From contig JADCGN010000082.1 in the NCBI GenBank assembly GCA_020249005.1, forward strand, positions 1 to 13,285: DNA of 13,285 bases, given 5' to 3'. Positions 6,290 through 13,285 of this stretch are shown here, in pieces; the first letter of the stretch is position 1; each line of letters starts with the position of its first letter. The notes below the pieces were generated by a model. The model did not search any database. It saw only the letters and a list, made by a program, of their open reading frames with translations, and had not been told where the DNA came from. A program made the translations under genes and the position numbers. This DNA comes from Alphaproteobacteria bacterium. GTDB lineage: Bacteria; Pseudomonadota; Alphaproteobacteria; UBA2136; UBA6156.

Positions 6290-7617
6290 TCACTCAGCGT
6301 TGGGTGCGCATGTACGCAGCGCGCCAGGTCCTCGGCGCTGGCCTTGAATTCCATCAGGCAGGCGGCTTCGCCAATCATCTCGCTGGCGTTGTGGCCAATG
6401 ATGTGCACGCCCAGCAGTTCATCGGTTTGGGGGTGTGCCACCACCTTCACGAAGCCCTCGGTGGCATCCACCGCAATCGCCCGGCCGTTGGCGGAAAACT
6501 TGAATTTTCCGACCTTCACAGTGCCGTATTTGGCCACTGCTTCGGCTTCCGTCAGCCCAACACCTGCAAGTTCTGGGTGGGTATAAACCACCCACGGGAT
6601 GGCCTGGTAGTTTACATGCCCGTGCTGCCCGGCCAGCCTTTCGGCCAACGCCACGCCTTCTTCCTCGCCCTTGTGGGCCAACATGGGCCCAGCGATGCAG
6701 TCGCCAATCGCGTACACGCCGGGCAAGTTGGTTTGGTAATGCGCATCAGTTTCAATCACGCCGCGCTCGGTCAGCTTCACCCCAGCTTCGGCCAAGCCCA
6801 TCCCCGCCGTGGCGGCCTTGCGCCCCACCGCCACCAGCACTTTATCGGCCTCCAAGGTCTGGCTGCTGCCATCGGCCGCAGTGTAGGCGATTTTGGCACC
6901 CTGCTTGGTGGCCTCAATCCCACTTACCTTTGCGCACAAAGCAAAGGTCATCCCCTGCTTTTCAAACAGCTTTTTGGCTTCGTTGCCCAAGTCTTCATCC
7001 ATGATCGCCACCGGCCGCGTCGCCACGTCCAGCACCGTCACTTTGGCGCCCAGCCTGGCCCACACACTGCCCATTTCCAGGCCAATCACGCCAGCGCCAA
7101 TCACCGCCAGGTGCTTGGGCACGGCGGGCAAGCTTAAGCAATCGGTGCTGTCCAGAATGGTGCTGTGGTCGAACGTGGCAAAGGGCAGTTCAATCGGTGT
7201 GCTGCCCGCCGCAATCACCACATGCTTGGCCTCCACCACCTCGCCATCCACGTCCACCTTGCCGGCGCCCAGCAGCCTGCCCCAGCCGGTTTTCACCGTC
7301 ACCTTATTCTTCTTGATCAGCATGCCGATGCCGCCCGTCAGCTGCTTTACCACGGCATCCTTGCGGCCGAGCATGGCGGGCAAATCCAGCTCTGCCCCCC
7401 GCACCCGCACCCCGTGTGCACCCAGGCCATGCTGCGCCATATGGAAGTGGTGGCTGCTTTCTAGCAACGCCTTGCTGGGGATGCACCCCACGTTGAGGCA
7501 CGTACCGCCCAGTTCCTTGCGCTTATCCACCAGGCAGACCTTCATCCCCAACTGCGCGGCCCGGATGGCGCACACATAACCGGCTGGGCCGGCACCGATA
7601 ATGATGACGTCAAACAT
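6238..7617 (-). CDS. lpd: Dihydrolipoyl dehydrogenase (E3 of the 2-oxoglutarate dehydrogenase complex)
   Basis: 459 residues. It reoxidises dihydrolipoyl groups on E2 using FAD and NAD+, in the cytoplasm. The N-terminal FAD motif is IIGAGPAG (6-13). The redox disulphide motif GGTCLNVGCIPSK has Cys40 and Cys45. The second Rossmann motif is GAGVIGLEMGSVWARLG, for NAD+, and the third FAD motif is YAIGDCIAGPMLAHKGEEEG. The C-terminal dimer domain ends with HPTLSEA, carrying the catalytic base His438 and its partner Glu443. All key residues are present and the length is normal. It follows sucB after 3 nt (TAA-CAG-ATG), so this copy serves the 2-oxoglutarate complex, though E3 may be shared with pyruvate dehydrogenase. 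No obvious terminator follows. Confidence 0.97.
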   Translation of the reverse strand: MFDVIIIGAGPAGYVCAIRAAQLGMKVCLVDKRKELGGTCLNVGCIPSKALLESSHHFHMAQHGLGAHGVRVRGAELDLPAMLGRKDAVVKQLTGGIGMLIKKNKVTVKTGWGRLLGAGKVDVDGEVVEAKHVVIAAGSTPIELPFATFDHSTILDSTDCLSLPAVPKHLAVIGAGVIGLEMGSVWARLGAKVTVLDVATRPVAIMDEDLGNEAKKLFEKQGMTFALCAKVSGIEATKQGAKIAYTAADGSSQTLEADKVLVAVGRKAATAGMGLAEAGVKLTERGVIETDAHYQTNLPGVYAIGDCIAGPMLAHKGEEEGVALAERLAGQHGHVNYQAIPWVVYTHPELAGVGLTEAEAVAKYGTVKVGKFKFSANGRAIAVDATEGFVKVVAHPQTDELLGVHIIGHNASEMIGEAACLMEFKASAEDLARCVHAHPTLSEAVKEAALASQGRAIHS

Positions 7618-7620
7618 CTG

Positions 7621-8805
7621 TTACACCCCCAACACTAAGCGGCTCGGCTCTTCCAAGCATTCCTTCACCTTCACCAGAAAGCTCACGGCTTCGCGGCCAT
7701 CCACAATGCGGTGGTCATAGGTGAGCGCCACATACATCATCGGGCGGATCACGATCTTCTTCTCGCCGCCCTCTTCCACCACCACCGGGCGATCTTTAAT
7801 GCCGTGCATCCCCAAAATCCCCACCTGCGGGTAGTTCAGGATTGGCATCGAAAGCATGCTGCCGAACACCCCGCCGTTGGTGATGGAAAACGTCGCGCCT
7901 ACCAGTTCATCGGGCTTCAGGCCGCCTTCCCGCGCGCGCTTGCCGAAATCGGCAATGCCCTTTTCAATGCCGGCAATGTCCAGCGCATCCGCACCGCGCA
8001 GCACCGGCACCACCAGGCCGCGGTCGCTGCTCACCGCCACGCCGATGTCGTAATGGTGCTTGTAAACAATGTCCTCGCCGTCAATTTCGGCGTTGAGCGC
8101 GGGCCATTCCTGCAAGGCCGCCACCACCGCCTTGGTGAAGAACCCCATGTAGCCCAGCTTGGCGCCGTGCTTTTTCTCAAACGAAACTTTAAATTGTTCA
8201 CGCAGGGCATTGATGCGGGAAAGATCCACCTCATTGTAGGTAGTAAGCATCGCCGCCGTATTCTGCGCCTGCTTCAAGCGCCCGGCGATGGTCTTGCGGA
8301 TCCGCGTCATCGGCACACGCTCCTCGCGCGCGCCCAGCACACGCGGGGCAGCCGGGGCACTGGGCGCCACAGCGGCCGGGGCCGCCACGGTGGCCACCGC
8401 GACGGGGGCCGAAGCCTGTAAATCAGCCTTCGTCACACGGCCATCTTTGCCCGAACCACTGGCCGGGCTAGCGCCCATTTCGGCCGCCAATTTCTGCACC
8501 GCGGGGCCTGATTTTTCCAAGTTGCTGGCAGCGCTCTCGGCCTTGGCAGTCGGCGCGGCGGCAGCGGCGCCTTCAGCAATTTCCCCCATCACCTGCCCCA
8601 CCTTCACCGTGGCGCCCTTGGGGGTCAAAATCTTTGCCAGCGTCCCCGCCGCCGGGGCCGTCACTTCCAAGTTCACCTTGTCGGTTTCCAGCTCGGCAAT
8701 CAGTTGGTCGGCCGCCACCGCCGCACCTTCGGCCACCAGCCACTTGGCCACGGTGGCCTCAGCAATGCTTTCACCCATGGCGGGGGCTTTAATTCGGGTC
8801 GTCAT
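7621..8805 (-). CDS. sucB: Dihydrolipoyllysine-residue succinyltransferase (E2 of 2-oxoglutarate dehydrogenase)
   Basis: 394 residues, the core of the complex, transferring succinyl from lipoyl to CoA. A single lipoyl domain (about 1-78) has ETDKVNLEV with lipoyl-Lys43. An Ala/Pro-rich linker follows, then a peripheral subunit-binding domain around 105-140 (AVQKLAAEMGASPASGSGKDG), a second Ala/Pro linker, and the catalytic domain from about 160 starting ERVPMTRIRKTIAGRLKQAQ. The active site DHRIVDGREAV has His365 and Asp369. TYNEVDLSRI and the ETDKVNLEV lipoyl motif favour succinyltransferase over acetyltransferase. It starts 28 nt after the sucA stop with GGAAGAAAG as ribosome site, and lpd follows after 3 nt. 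Confidence 0.97.
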   Translation of the reverse strand: MTTRIKAPAMGESIAEATVAKWLVAEGAAVAADQLIAELETDKVNLEVTAPAAGTLAKILTPKGATVKVGQVMGEIAEGAAAAAPTAKAESAASNLEKSGPAVQKLAAEMGASPASGSGKDGRVTKADLQASAPVAVATVAAPAAVAPSAPAAPRVLGAREERVPMTRIRKTIAGRLKQAQNTAAMLTTYNEVDLSRINALREQFKVSFEKKHGAKLGYMGFFTKAVVAALQEWPALNAEIDGEDIVYKHHYDIGVAVSSDRGLVVPVLRGADALDIAGIEKGIADFGKRAREGGLKPDELVGATFSITNGGVFGSMLSMPILNYPQVGILGMHGIKDRPVVVEEGGEKKIVIRPMMYVALTYDHRIVDGREAVSFLVKVKECLEEPSRLVLGV

Positions 8806-8833
8806 CGCAAGAACTTTCTTCCGTTACCGTTGG

Positions 8834-11428
8834 TTAAGCGGCCTTAGCCTTATTTTCACCAAACACCTGAGCCAATACCGCCGCCTGCTCGGCATTGTGA
8901 CGGCTGGTGGTGCCCACCGCCGGGCTGGCGCTGGCCGGGCGGCCCGCATAGTGCAGGTAGCCCCAGGTGGTGTCCCAGTACTCCCGCACGTGGGCCCAAC
9001 TGCCCATGTTACGTGGCTCTTCCTGCACCCACAGCACTTCTTTCGGTTTGAAGGGAGAAAGCGCCTTGGCAATGGCTTCGGCCGGGAACGGATAAAGCTG
9101 CTCAACACGAATCAGCGCCACATCGGTACGCTTCTCCGCTTCCCGCTTGGCCAGCAAGTCGTAGTACACCTTGCCGCTGCACAGCACCACGCGCTTGGCC
9201 TGCTTCACCTCGGCCTCGGGCAGCACCGGCTGCCAACTGCCGCGCAGCAGGTCGGAAAGCGGGCTGACCGCCGCCGGGTTCCGCAACAGGCTTTTCGGCG
9301 TCATCACAATCAACGGCTTCAGCTCCGTCTGCTTGGCCTGGTGGCGTAGCAAGTGAAAGATCTGCGCCGGGGTGGAAGGCACGCACACCCGCAGGTTGCT
9401 GTCGGCACACAGCTGCAGGAAGCGCTCCAAGCGGGCCGAAGAATGCTCGGGCCCCTGCCCTTCATAGCCATGCGGCAGCAGCAGCACCACGTTGCTGGTT
9501 TGGGCCCACTTGGCCTCGGCGCTGGCGATGAATTGGTCGATCACCACCTGGGCGCCGTTGGCAAAGTCGCCAAACTGGCCTTCCCAAATCGTCAGGCCGC
9601 TTTGCTGAATCAGGCTGTAGCCATACTCAAACCCCAGCACGGCGTTTTCGGAAAGCGCACTGTTGGCCACATACACTTGCCCATCCCGTTGGGCGAGGTC
9701 GTTCAGCACATTCCAACGGCTGTTGGTGTCGCTGCAGGTCAGCACACATTGGCGGTGGCTGAAGGTACCGCGTTGTACGTCTTGGCCGGTGAGGCGGATG
9801 CGCAACCCCTCCTGCGCCAAGGTGCCGTAGGCCGCCACTTCGGCCGCGCCCCAGTTCAGCGGTTTTTCGCCATACAACATGGCCACCCGCTCATCGATGA
9901 CCTTCTTGACCTTCTCGTTATACACAAAGCCGCTGGGGGGTTTGCCCCATACCTCGGCCACCTTTTTGATCGCCCCCGCTTCCGCACCCGTTTCCGGGGT
10001 GTTGGCCTTGCTGGGTTCCTTGCCCGCTTTCGGGGTGTAACCCGCTTGGGCGTCCTTTAAAGCCTCATCCAGCTGTTTGGTGTAGGCGGCTTCCAACTGT
10101 TCCAACGCCGCTTTGCTCACGCCCGCGGCCAGCGCTTGGGGCTTATACACCTCGGCCGGCGTGGGGTGCGGGCGCACCAGCGCGTACAGCTTGGGTTGGG
10201 TAAAGGTTGGGTCGTCACCCTCGTTATGGCCCCAGCGGCGGTAGCCCACCAAATCCAGCACCGCATCCTTGCCAAACTGCTGGCGGTATTCGTACGCACA
10301 GCGCAGCGCCCGCCAACAGGCTTCAATGTCATCGGCATTGCAATGGAAAATCGGCACGCCCAGCGCCTTGAAAATATCGGTGCAGTAAGCCTCACTGCCG
10401 GTGCCCCAGGTGTCGGCTGGGTCGCCAGTAAAGCCCACCTGATTGTTCAGCACCAGGTGCAGCGTGCCACCCACGCGGTAGGGCGCCAGGCTCATTAGGT
10501 TGTTGCATTCGGCCACCACGCCTTGCCCGGCCACCGCGCTATCGCCATGGATCAGCACCGGCAGCGCCGCCTCGCCGCGTTCTTGGCGTGCACGGGCCAC
10601 ACCCAACACGCTGGGGTTCACGGCTTCCAGGTGGCTGGGGTTAAACAGCAGCTGTAAAGTGATGGCGTTGGCGCCGTAATGCGCCTCATACACCTTGCCC
10701 AGGTGGTACTTCACGTCGCCCGCGCTGGCGGCTCCGGCCACCGGTTTCAGCGTATCGGCAAACCCCGCGAACATTTCAGCCAACGGCTTGTGCAGCACAT
10801 TGCAGAGCACGTTGAGCCGCCCCCGGTGGGCCATCCCAATCACCATGGATTTGGCCAACGCCGCTTGGCCTTGCGCGCTATGCCAGGTTGCCAACTGGTG
10901 CAGCAACGGCACCACGCCATCGTTGCCTTCCACACTGAAGCGCTTCACCCCAACAAATTTTTTATGCAGGAACTGCTCGAACGCATTGGCCTGGAACAGG
11001 CCCTCATACAAAGCGGTCCGGGTGGCGGTATCCGGGGCCGCGGGGTTGCTTTCCCACCAGGCTTGCAGCCAGGCGCGCTCGGCGGGTTCGCGCACCGCGC
11101 CCAGTTCCAGCCCCACACTGCCGCCATACAGGGCTTGCCACTTGGCCGCCTCGGCGCCCTCCAGTTCCGGCAAGCGGCGGGGGTTGGGCTTCAGCGGGTT
11201 GGTTTGCGCCACCAAGTGGCCGCGGGTGCGCCAGGCTTCGGCCAGGCCGTCACCGCTTGGCGTGCTGCCAGCGGCGTTGGCTACGCCACCGCCCGCGCCT
11301 TCCCAGCCGAGGAAGTACGCCTGCCATTCGGCGCCTACACTGGCCGGATTGGCCTTAAACTTCGCATAATAGTCCTCCACCAACGGCAGGGAGGCAGGGT
11401 CGAACACAGGGGCGTTCGTCAGAGACAT
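8834..11428 (-). CDS. sucA: 2-oxoglutarate dehydrogenase E1 component
   Basis: 864 residues. This ThDP-dependent decarboxylase feeds succinyl groups to SucB in the TCA cycle. The N-terminal E2-interaction segment (VEDYYAKFKANPASVGAEWQAYF, about 17-39) is present. FLHKKFVGVKRFSVEG (153-168), GMAHRGRLNVL (198-208), NPSHLEAVNPSVLG (263-276), HGDSAVAGQGVVAE (294-307), NNQVGFTGDP (338-347) and YRRWGHNEGDDPTFTQP are the standard active-site and ThDP blocks. The C-terminus has VEQLYPFP and VQEEPRNMGSW, typical of this E1. It is somewhat shorter than the usual 930-1000 residues, mostly in the region after the E2-binding segment and in inter-domain loops; all catalytic blocks are kept. The start at 11428 has AAGAAGAAG upstream. 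It lies 49 nt after miaA on the same strand. Confidence 0.96.
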   Translation of the reverse strand: MSLTNAPVFDPASLPLVEDYYAKFKANPASVGAEWQAYFLGWEGAGGGVANAAGSTPSGDGLAEAWRTRGHLVAQTNPLKPNPRRLPELEGAEAAKWQALYGGSVGLELGAVREPAERAWLQAWWESNPAAPDTATRTALYEGLFQANAFEQFLHKKFVGVKRFSVEGNDGVVPLLHQLATWHSAQGQAALAKSMVIGMAHRGRLNVLCNVLHKPLAEMFAGFADTLKPVAGAASAGDVKYHLGKVYEAHYGANAITLQLLFNPSHLEAVNPSVLGVARARQERGEAALPVLIHGDSAVAGQGVVAECNNLMSLAPYRVGGTLHLVLNNQVGFTGDPADTWGTGSEAYCTDIFKALGVPIFHCNADDIEACWRALRCAYEYRQQFGKDAVLDLVGYRRWGHNEGDDPTFTQPKLYALVRPHPTPAEVYKPQALAAGVSKAALEQLEAAYTKQLDEALKDAQAGYTPKAGKEPSKANTPETGAEAGAIKKVAEVWGKPPSGFVYNEKVKKVIDERVAMLYGEKPLNWGAAEVAAYGTLAQEGLRIRLTGQDVQRGTFSHRQCVLTCSDTNSRWNVLNDLAQRDGQVYVANSALSENAVLGFEYGYSLIQQSGLTIWEGQFGDFANGAQVVIDQFIASAEAKWAQTSNVVLLLPHGYEGQGPEHSSARLERFLQLCADSNLRVCVPSTPAQIFHLLRHQAKQTELKPLIVMTPKSLLRNPAAVSPLSDLLRGSWQPVLPEAEVKQAKRVVLCSGKVYYDLLAKREAEKRTDVALIRVEQLYPFPAEAIAKALSPFKPKEVLWVQEEPRNMGSWAHVREYWDTTWGYLHYAGRPASASPAVGTTSRHNAEQAAVLAQVFGENKAKAA

Positions 11429-11477
11429 CGGCTTCTTCTTTCTTGCACGCGGTGTTTGTTGTACGCCTGCGCCCCAT

Positions 11478-12413
11478 TCAGGGCAAGCCTTTGCACGACA
11501 TTCGCGCCAAAATCTCGCTCACCGCCGCCGGTTGTGCGGGTGCGGTGAGCGTAAGGTCAGCCCCAAAGCTGTTCCGCAGCCAGGTATATTGCCGTTTGGC
11601 GTATTGGCGGTCGGCCTCTAAGGCTTTTTGGGTCACCGTCGCCAAATCCACCTCGCCCCGCGCATGGGCCAACCAGAGCGGAATCGCCAAACCCTTCAGC
11701 CCCGGCTCCTCCCCCGTATAGCCCGCCGCCACCAAGGCTTGGGCTTCAGCCACCACGCCTAAGGCGGGGTTGGTCACCTCCCAACGGTGGCGCAAGGCAG
11801 CATGCACGGCCGCGCGCGGCGGGTTCAGCCCCACCTTCAGCCAGCGCCAAGGCAACGGGGGCACTTCTGCGCCGGTTTGCCAGGCACTTAAAGGTTGGCC
11901 GGTTTGCCGGAAGACCGTTAACGCCCGCACCACCCGTTGGGTATCGGTGGGGTGCAGCTTGGCGGCCGTGGCAGGGTCGGCAACCTGCAATGCGGCAAAG
12001 CGTGCGGCCGCAGGTAAGGCGGCAACAAGAGCCTCAATAGCCGGATCAGACGCCGGAATGGTGCTCAGCCCCCCCATCAAGGCCCGCAAATAGAACCCCG
12101 TGCCGCCCACCACCACCGGGATCATTCCTTTTTTCAACGAATTTTCAATAATTTCTATGACTTTTTTCGCGTAGTCAGCGGCAGAAAACCGGGTACGCGG
12201 GTCGAGCACTTCATACAGAGCATGCGGCACGGCGGCGTAGTCGGCAGCGCTGGGGCAGGCATTGAGGATTGGAAACCCCTTGTAGAGCTGACGGCTGTCA
12301 GCATTTATAATCAATGGCTTGGATAATTTTTTCGCCAAGCGTAAGGCCAAGGCACTCTTGCCGCTGGCTGTGGGGCCAAACAGCACAGGAACCACCGGCA
12401 GCCGCAATGTCAT
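11478..12413 (-). CDS. miaA: tRNA dimethylallyltransferase
   Basis: 311 residues. It adds the dimethylallyl group from DMAPP to N6 of A37 in tRNAs reading UNN codons. The P-loop GPTASGKS (13-20) is followed by INADSRQLYKG (36-46), the conserved DSxQxY box with Asp39; then VPHALYEVLDP, VVGGTGFYLRAL, TDTQRVVRALTVFRQTGQPLS and, near the C-terminus, RQYAKRQYTWLRNS. All signature blocks are present and the length is normal. The start at 12413 has AGGGAT upstream with a 6-7 nt gap. It is divergent from the surface-protein gene (102 bp between starts) and is followed 49 nt later by sucA, so a shared transcript with sucA-sucB-lpd is possible but not proven. Confidence 0.95.
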   Translation of the reverse strand: MTLRLPVVPVLFGPTASGKSALALRLAKKLSKPLIINADSRQLYKGFPILNACPSAADYAAVPHALYEVLDPRTRFSAADYAKKVIEIIENSLKKGMIPVVVGGTGFYLRALMGGLSTIPASDPAIEALVAALPAAARFAALQVADPATAAKLHPTDTQRVVRALTVFRQTGQPLSAWQTGAEVPPLPWRWLKVGLNPPRAAVHAALRHRWEVTNPALGVVAEAQALVAAGYTGEEPGLKGLAIPLWLAHARGEVDLATVTQKALEADRQYAKRQYTWLRNSFGADLTLTAPAQPAAVSEILARMSCKGLP

Positions 12414-12515
12414 GAGTTATCCCTAAAGTTTTTTTGACATTTTTGCCATACCCCCTTGCAGATAAAGGGTTCGGGACTTATGTATGCACCATTAACCCAA
12501 CGGGGAAATTGCGCC

Positions 12516-13285
12516 ATGCAACAGACCATCGCTGACCACCTTAAAGCCCAAGTTACTGAAAATTCTTCAACTTCGAAGGAACTTGGCCAAGTGGCCGACG
12601 CCACCGTGGTGTTGGGTGGGCGGATTGCCAATAGCCCGATGACGGACATTGAGCCCGCCGCCGGGCCAGACGCCTGCGAACGCGACACCCTGCGGATCCC
12701 GGCCCCCAAAGCCGATGCCGAAATGGCCTACCTGGTGAATCCTGGCACCAAAGTGCAGCTGCAAGGCATCGCCCTGGCCGATACCACCCGCACCGAAGAG
12801 GGCGGCAACCTAATCATTGAAACCCCCAACGGCGGGAAAATCATCCTGCTGGATTACGTGAACAGCGCCGGGGTGGAAGATTGCGAAGCCAGCCTGGTGG
12901 GCAGCCAAAAGGTCGCCAAAGCGCTGGTGCCGCAGGAATTTAACGATATCGAACCGGCCGCCGGCCCCTTGTTGCCGGTGCCCAGCAGTGATGGGGGGGG
13001 CTTTTTGGTTCCAACCCTGATCACCGGCATTGGCACCGGCGTGGGCATTTTCAGCCGCGTGGGTGACCCGTTCGGCGTGGACCGTAACCCCGACAGCATC
13101 CCACCCAAGACCGAGTTCTTCGAGCCGCAGGGTGATACCCCAACCCCGCCTCCGCCGCCTCCGCCTCCGCCGCCGCCTCCTCCGCCGCCGCCTCCTCCTC
13201 CTCCGCCGCCTCCTCCGCCGCCTCCGCCTCCGCCGCCGCCTCCTCCGCCGCCGCCTCCTCCGCCGCCGCCGCCTCCGCCGCCGCC
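12516..13285 (+). CDS. N-terminus of a giant polyproline surface/secreted protein (partial, runs off window)
   Basis: Open from ATG 12516 to the window end, 256 codons visible, no stop. GGGGA (12502-12506) is a suitable ribosome site. There is no Sec signal peptide: it begins MQQTIADHLKAQVTENSS. Then come DATVVLGGRI (28-37), a small beta module (about 57-115: TLRIPAPKAD, NPGTKVQLQG, EGGNLIIETPNGGKIILLDYV), DIEPAAGP twice (44-51 and 144-151), a Gly-rich stretch GGGFLVPTLITGIGTGVG (160-177), and from residue 211 at least 46 consecutive prolines. The beta module and DIxxAAGP layout resemble the N-termini of very large VCBS/RTX/cadherin-like proteins of Alphaproteobacteria exported by type I secretion, where the signal is C-terminal (recalled resemblance, not a search). 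The polyproline would be a rigid spacer before repeat domains. The same strand and frame stay open across an 8-G tract at 12993-13000. Confidence 0.75.
   Translation, partial: MQQTIADHLKAQVTENSSTSKELGQVADATVVLGGRIANSPMTDIEPAAGPDACERDTLRIPAPKADAEMAYLVNPGTKVQLQGIALADTTRTEEGGNLIIETPNGGKIILLDYVNSAGVEDCEASLVGSQKVAKALVPQEFNDIEPAAGPLLPVPSSDGGGFLVPTLITGIGTGVGIFSRVGDPFGVDRNPDSIPPKTEFFEPQGDTPTPPPPPPPPPPPPPPPPPPPPPPPPPPPPPPPPPPPPPPPPPPPPPP
12993..13000 (+). repeat. 8-G homopolymer inside the surface-protein gene
   Basis: Eight consecutive G, read as GAT-GGG-GGG-GGC (Asp159-Gly162), directly followed by C and five T. A tract of this length in the coding part of a putative surface protein is a candidate site for slipped-strand phase variation: loss or gain of one base would truncate the protein before its polyproline spacer. 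It could equally be a tolerated run in a Gly-rich segment. Confidence 0.5.
13146..13285 (+). repeat. CCG/CCT trinucleotide tract encoding at least 46 Pro, reaching the window end
   Basis: Every in-frame triplet from 13146 on is CCG or CCT; CCC and CCA are absent. Larger sub-blocks recur (for example CCTCCTCCGCCGCCG), which points to expansion by slippage or unequal recombination. The tract is not finished at the window end. The opposite strand is purine-only apart from C in CGG, so base composition is strongly asymmetric. Confidence 0.95.

Noticed and set aside
6129..6347. Plus-strand 72-codon frame overlapping the lpd end
   Set aside because: Its 3' half is the antisense of lpd, with no ribosome site and an implausible protein. 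The minus-strand frame reads better.
8288..9349. Plus-strand 353-codon frame across sucB and sucA
   Set aside because: It is antisense to two well-supported enzyme genes and its Ala/Ser-rich sequence is the complement of the sucB linkers. No domain was recognised.
12434..12467. Sigma-70 promoter with TTGACA upstream of the surface-protein gene
   Set aside because: TTGACA at 12434-12439 has no acceptable -10 at 16-18 bp; the nearest AT-rich hexamer lies 20-22 bp away. A promoter is expected here but cannot be placed.
12410..12764. Minus-strand frames upstream of miaA
   Set aside because: They are antisense to the start of the surface-protein gene, with no ribosome site or family resemblance.

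Overview
The window looks like GC-rich alphaproteobacterial chromosome. The support is a 2-oxoglutarate dehydrogenase run sucA-sucB-lpd that carries its own lpd, an efp gene directly followed by an inositol-monophosphatase-family gene (a pairing I associate with Alphaproteobacteria), a TonB-dependent outer-membrane receptor (so the cell is Gram-negative), and the N-terminus of a giant repeat-type surface protein. No rRNA, tRNA, transposase or phage gene was found. I would not name a genus.

Layout. Positions 1-179 hold two copies of a 49-bp structured repeat and one perfect DnaA-box-like 9-mer. Positions 180-3043 (+) hold a heme-type TonB-dependent receptor and, 8 nt later, a short FAD-dependent DAO-family oxidoreductase. 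A 111-bp imperfect palindromic element (3026-3136) separates these from the convergent efp operon and supplies the last codons and stop of the oxidoreductase. On the minus strand (4455-3144) efp is followed after 1 nt by an IMPase-family gene whose three metal-binding Asp positions are all substituted. Positions 4542-5333 (+) hold an unknown exported protein, divergent from efp and ended by a strong hairpin. Positions 5967-5397 (-) hold two small unknown genes joined by the same TAA-G-ATG junction seen at efp/IMPase.

Positions 12413-6238 (-) are a probable run of miaA (tRNA A37 prenylation), sucA, sucB and lpd. The last three are the E1, E2 and E3 of the 2-oxoglutarate dehydrogenase complex. 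Divergent from miaA, at 12516 (+), starts a long open gene that runs off the window. It has an N-terminal module resembling the start of large alphaproteobacterial adhesin or RTX-type proteins, then at least 46 consecutive prolines encoded only by CCG and CCT.

Points worth attention: (i) a gene with an extreme polyproline tract lies in the same window as EF-P, the factor that rescues ribosomes on polyproline; (ii) an apparent IMPase pseudoenzyme is translationally coupled to EF-P; (iii) an 8-G tract lies in the surface-protein gene and could allow phase variation; (iv) a palindromic repeat has become the 3' end of a coding gene. Both window ends lie in repetitive DNA, so the window may be a complete contig broken at repeats.
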